The notes under the pieces: model-generated
Told to the model about the DNA's origin: nothing
Seen by the model: only the letters and a program-made list of their open reading frames with translations
The model's database searches: none
NCBI GenBank assembly: GCA_001824455.1
Contig: MHXL01000177.1
Location: 1 to 5,410, forward strand
DNA: 5,410 nucleotides
Source of the DNA: Desulfuromonadaceae bacterium GWB2_53_15
GTDB taxonomy: Bacteria; Desulfobacterota; Desulfuromonadia; Geobacterales; Pseudopelobacteraceae
Reading direction: 5' to 3'
Made by a program: the position numbers and the translations under genes
Part shown: piece by piece, positions 5,341 through 5,410 of the stretch
How positions within the stretch are numbered: the stretch's first letter is position 1
Layout: each line of letters begins with the position of its first letter

Positions 5341-5410
5341 TTGCCTTCACCTCCCTTTTTGGTGATAAATCCGATCATGCGGTTCTCACGGGTAAAATAT
5401 TGGCGGGCCA
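5337..5410 (-). CDS. C-terminal end of an upstream gene, probably catalytic M16 peptidase subunit (partial)
   Basis: Only the last 23 codons and the TGA stop (5339-5337) are inside the window; the gene continues past 5410. The visible tail reads ARQYF, then TRENRMIGF, and ends in a Lys/Gly-rich stretch. Many M16 peptidases end with a Tyr-Phe/Leu, Glu-Asn-Arg, hydrophobic-Gly pattern of this kind, in which the last helix precedes the final beta strand. Its stop overlaps the start of the next gene as ATGA, so the two are translationally coupled. Because the following protein lacks the zinc motif, this one is expected to be the HxxEH-bearing partner. That identity is inferred from a short tail and from context; the frame itself is well supported. 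Confidence 0.6.
   Translation of the reverse strand, partial: ARQYFTRENRMIGFITKKGGEGK
5347..5354 (-). promoter_or_regulatory. Strong ribosome binding site of the M16 non-catalytic subunit
   Basis: GGAGGTGA on the minus strand ends 6 bases before the ATG at 5340. It lies inside the last codons of the upstream gene and fixes the start that gives a complete signal peptide. A strong site plus ATGA coupling would help keep the two subunits in balance. Confidence 0.75.

Noticed and set aside
1..5410. CRISPR arrays, tRNA or rRNA genes, transposases
   Set aside because: No regularly spaced repeats, no tRNA-like cloverleaf or rRNA sequence, and no transposase-like protein were recognised by eye.

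Overview
The window looks like a chromosomal segment of a GC-rich, anaerobic or facultatively anaerobic, flagellated Gram-negative bacterium. A Geobacter/Desulfuromonadales-like deltaproteobacterium is the best guess. This is inferred from gene content: cobalt-early (anaerobic) corrin-ring enzymes, a FlgM anti-sigma factor, a bacteriohemerythrin and a split M16 peptidase pair. No single sequence proves the taxon.

Plus strand (1-3046): an AT-richer leader of about 194 bases carries a good sigma-70-type promoter (TTGACA, 17-base spacer, TACAAG). Three tightly packed genes follow. cobM/cbiF (cobalt-precorrin-4 C11-methyltransferase) and cbiG (cobalt-precorrin-5A hydrolase) are separated by one base and catalyse consecutive steps of anaerobic cobalamin ring contraction. 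pdxA (4-hydroxythreonine-4-phosphate dehydrogenase, vitamin B6 synthesis) starts with GTG inside the last codons of cbiG, so it appears translationally coupled to the B12 genes. No cobalamin riboswitch is visible in the leader.

Middle (3068-3103): a perfect 15-bp inverted repeat with a GC-rich core lies between the convergent pdxA and flgM genes and probably stops transcription from both sides.

Minus strand (5410 down to 3106): in transcription order these are the last 23 codons of a gene cut by the window edge (probably the catalytic M16 peptidase subunit); a complete exported M16-family protein that lacks the HxxEH zinc site (probably the non-catalytic partner, joined by an ATGA overlap); a bacteriohemerythrin with all seven iron ligands; and flgM. 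The short gap before flgM holds a close match to a sigma-28 (FliA) promoter with the exact 11-base spacer. This suggests flgM is under the sigma factor its product inhibits.

Nothing here looks like a wholly new system. The points most worth checking are pdxA inside a B12 operon, the sigma-28 promoter and isolated setting of flgM beside a hemerythrin, the degenerate M16 subunit, and the unexplained leader at 1-194.
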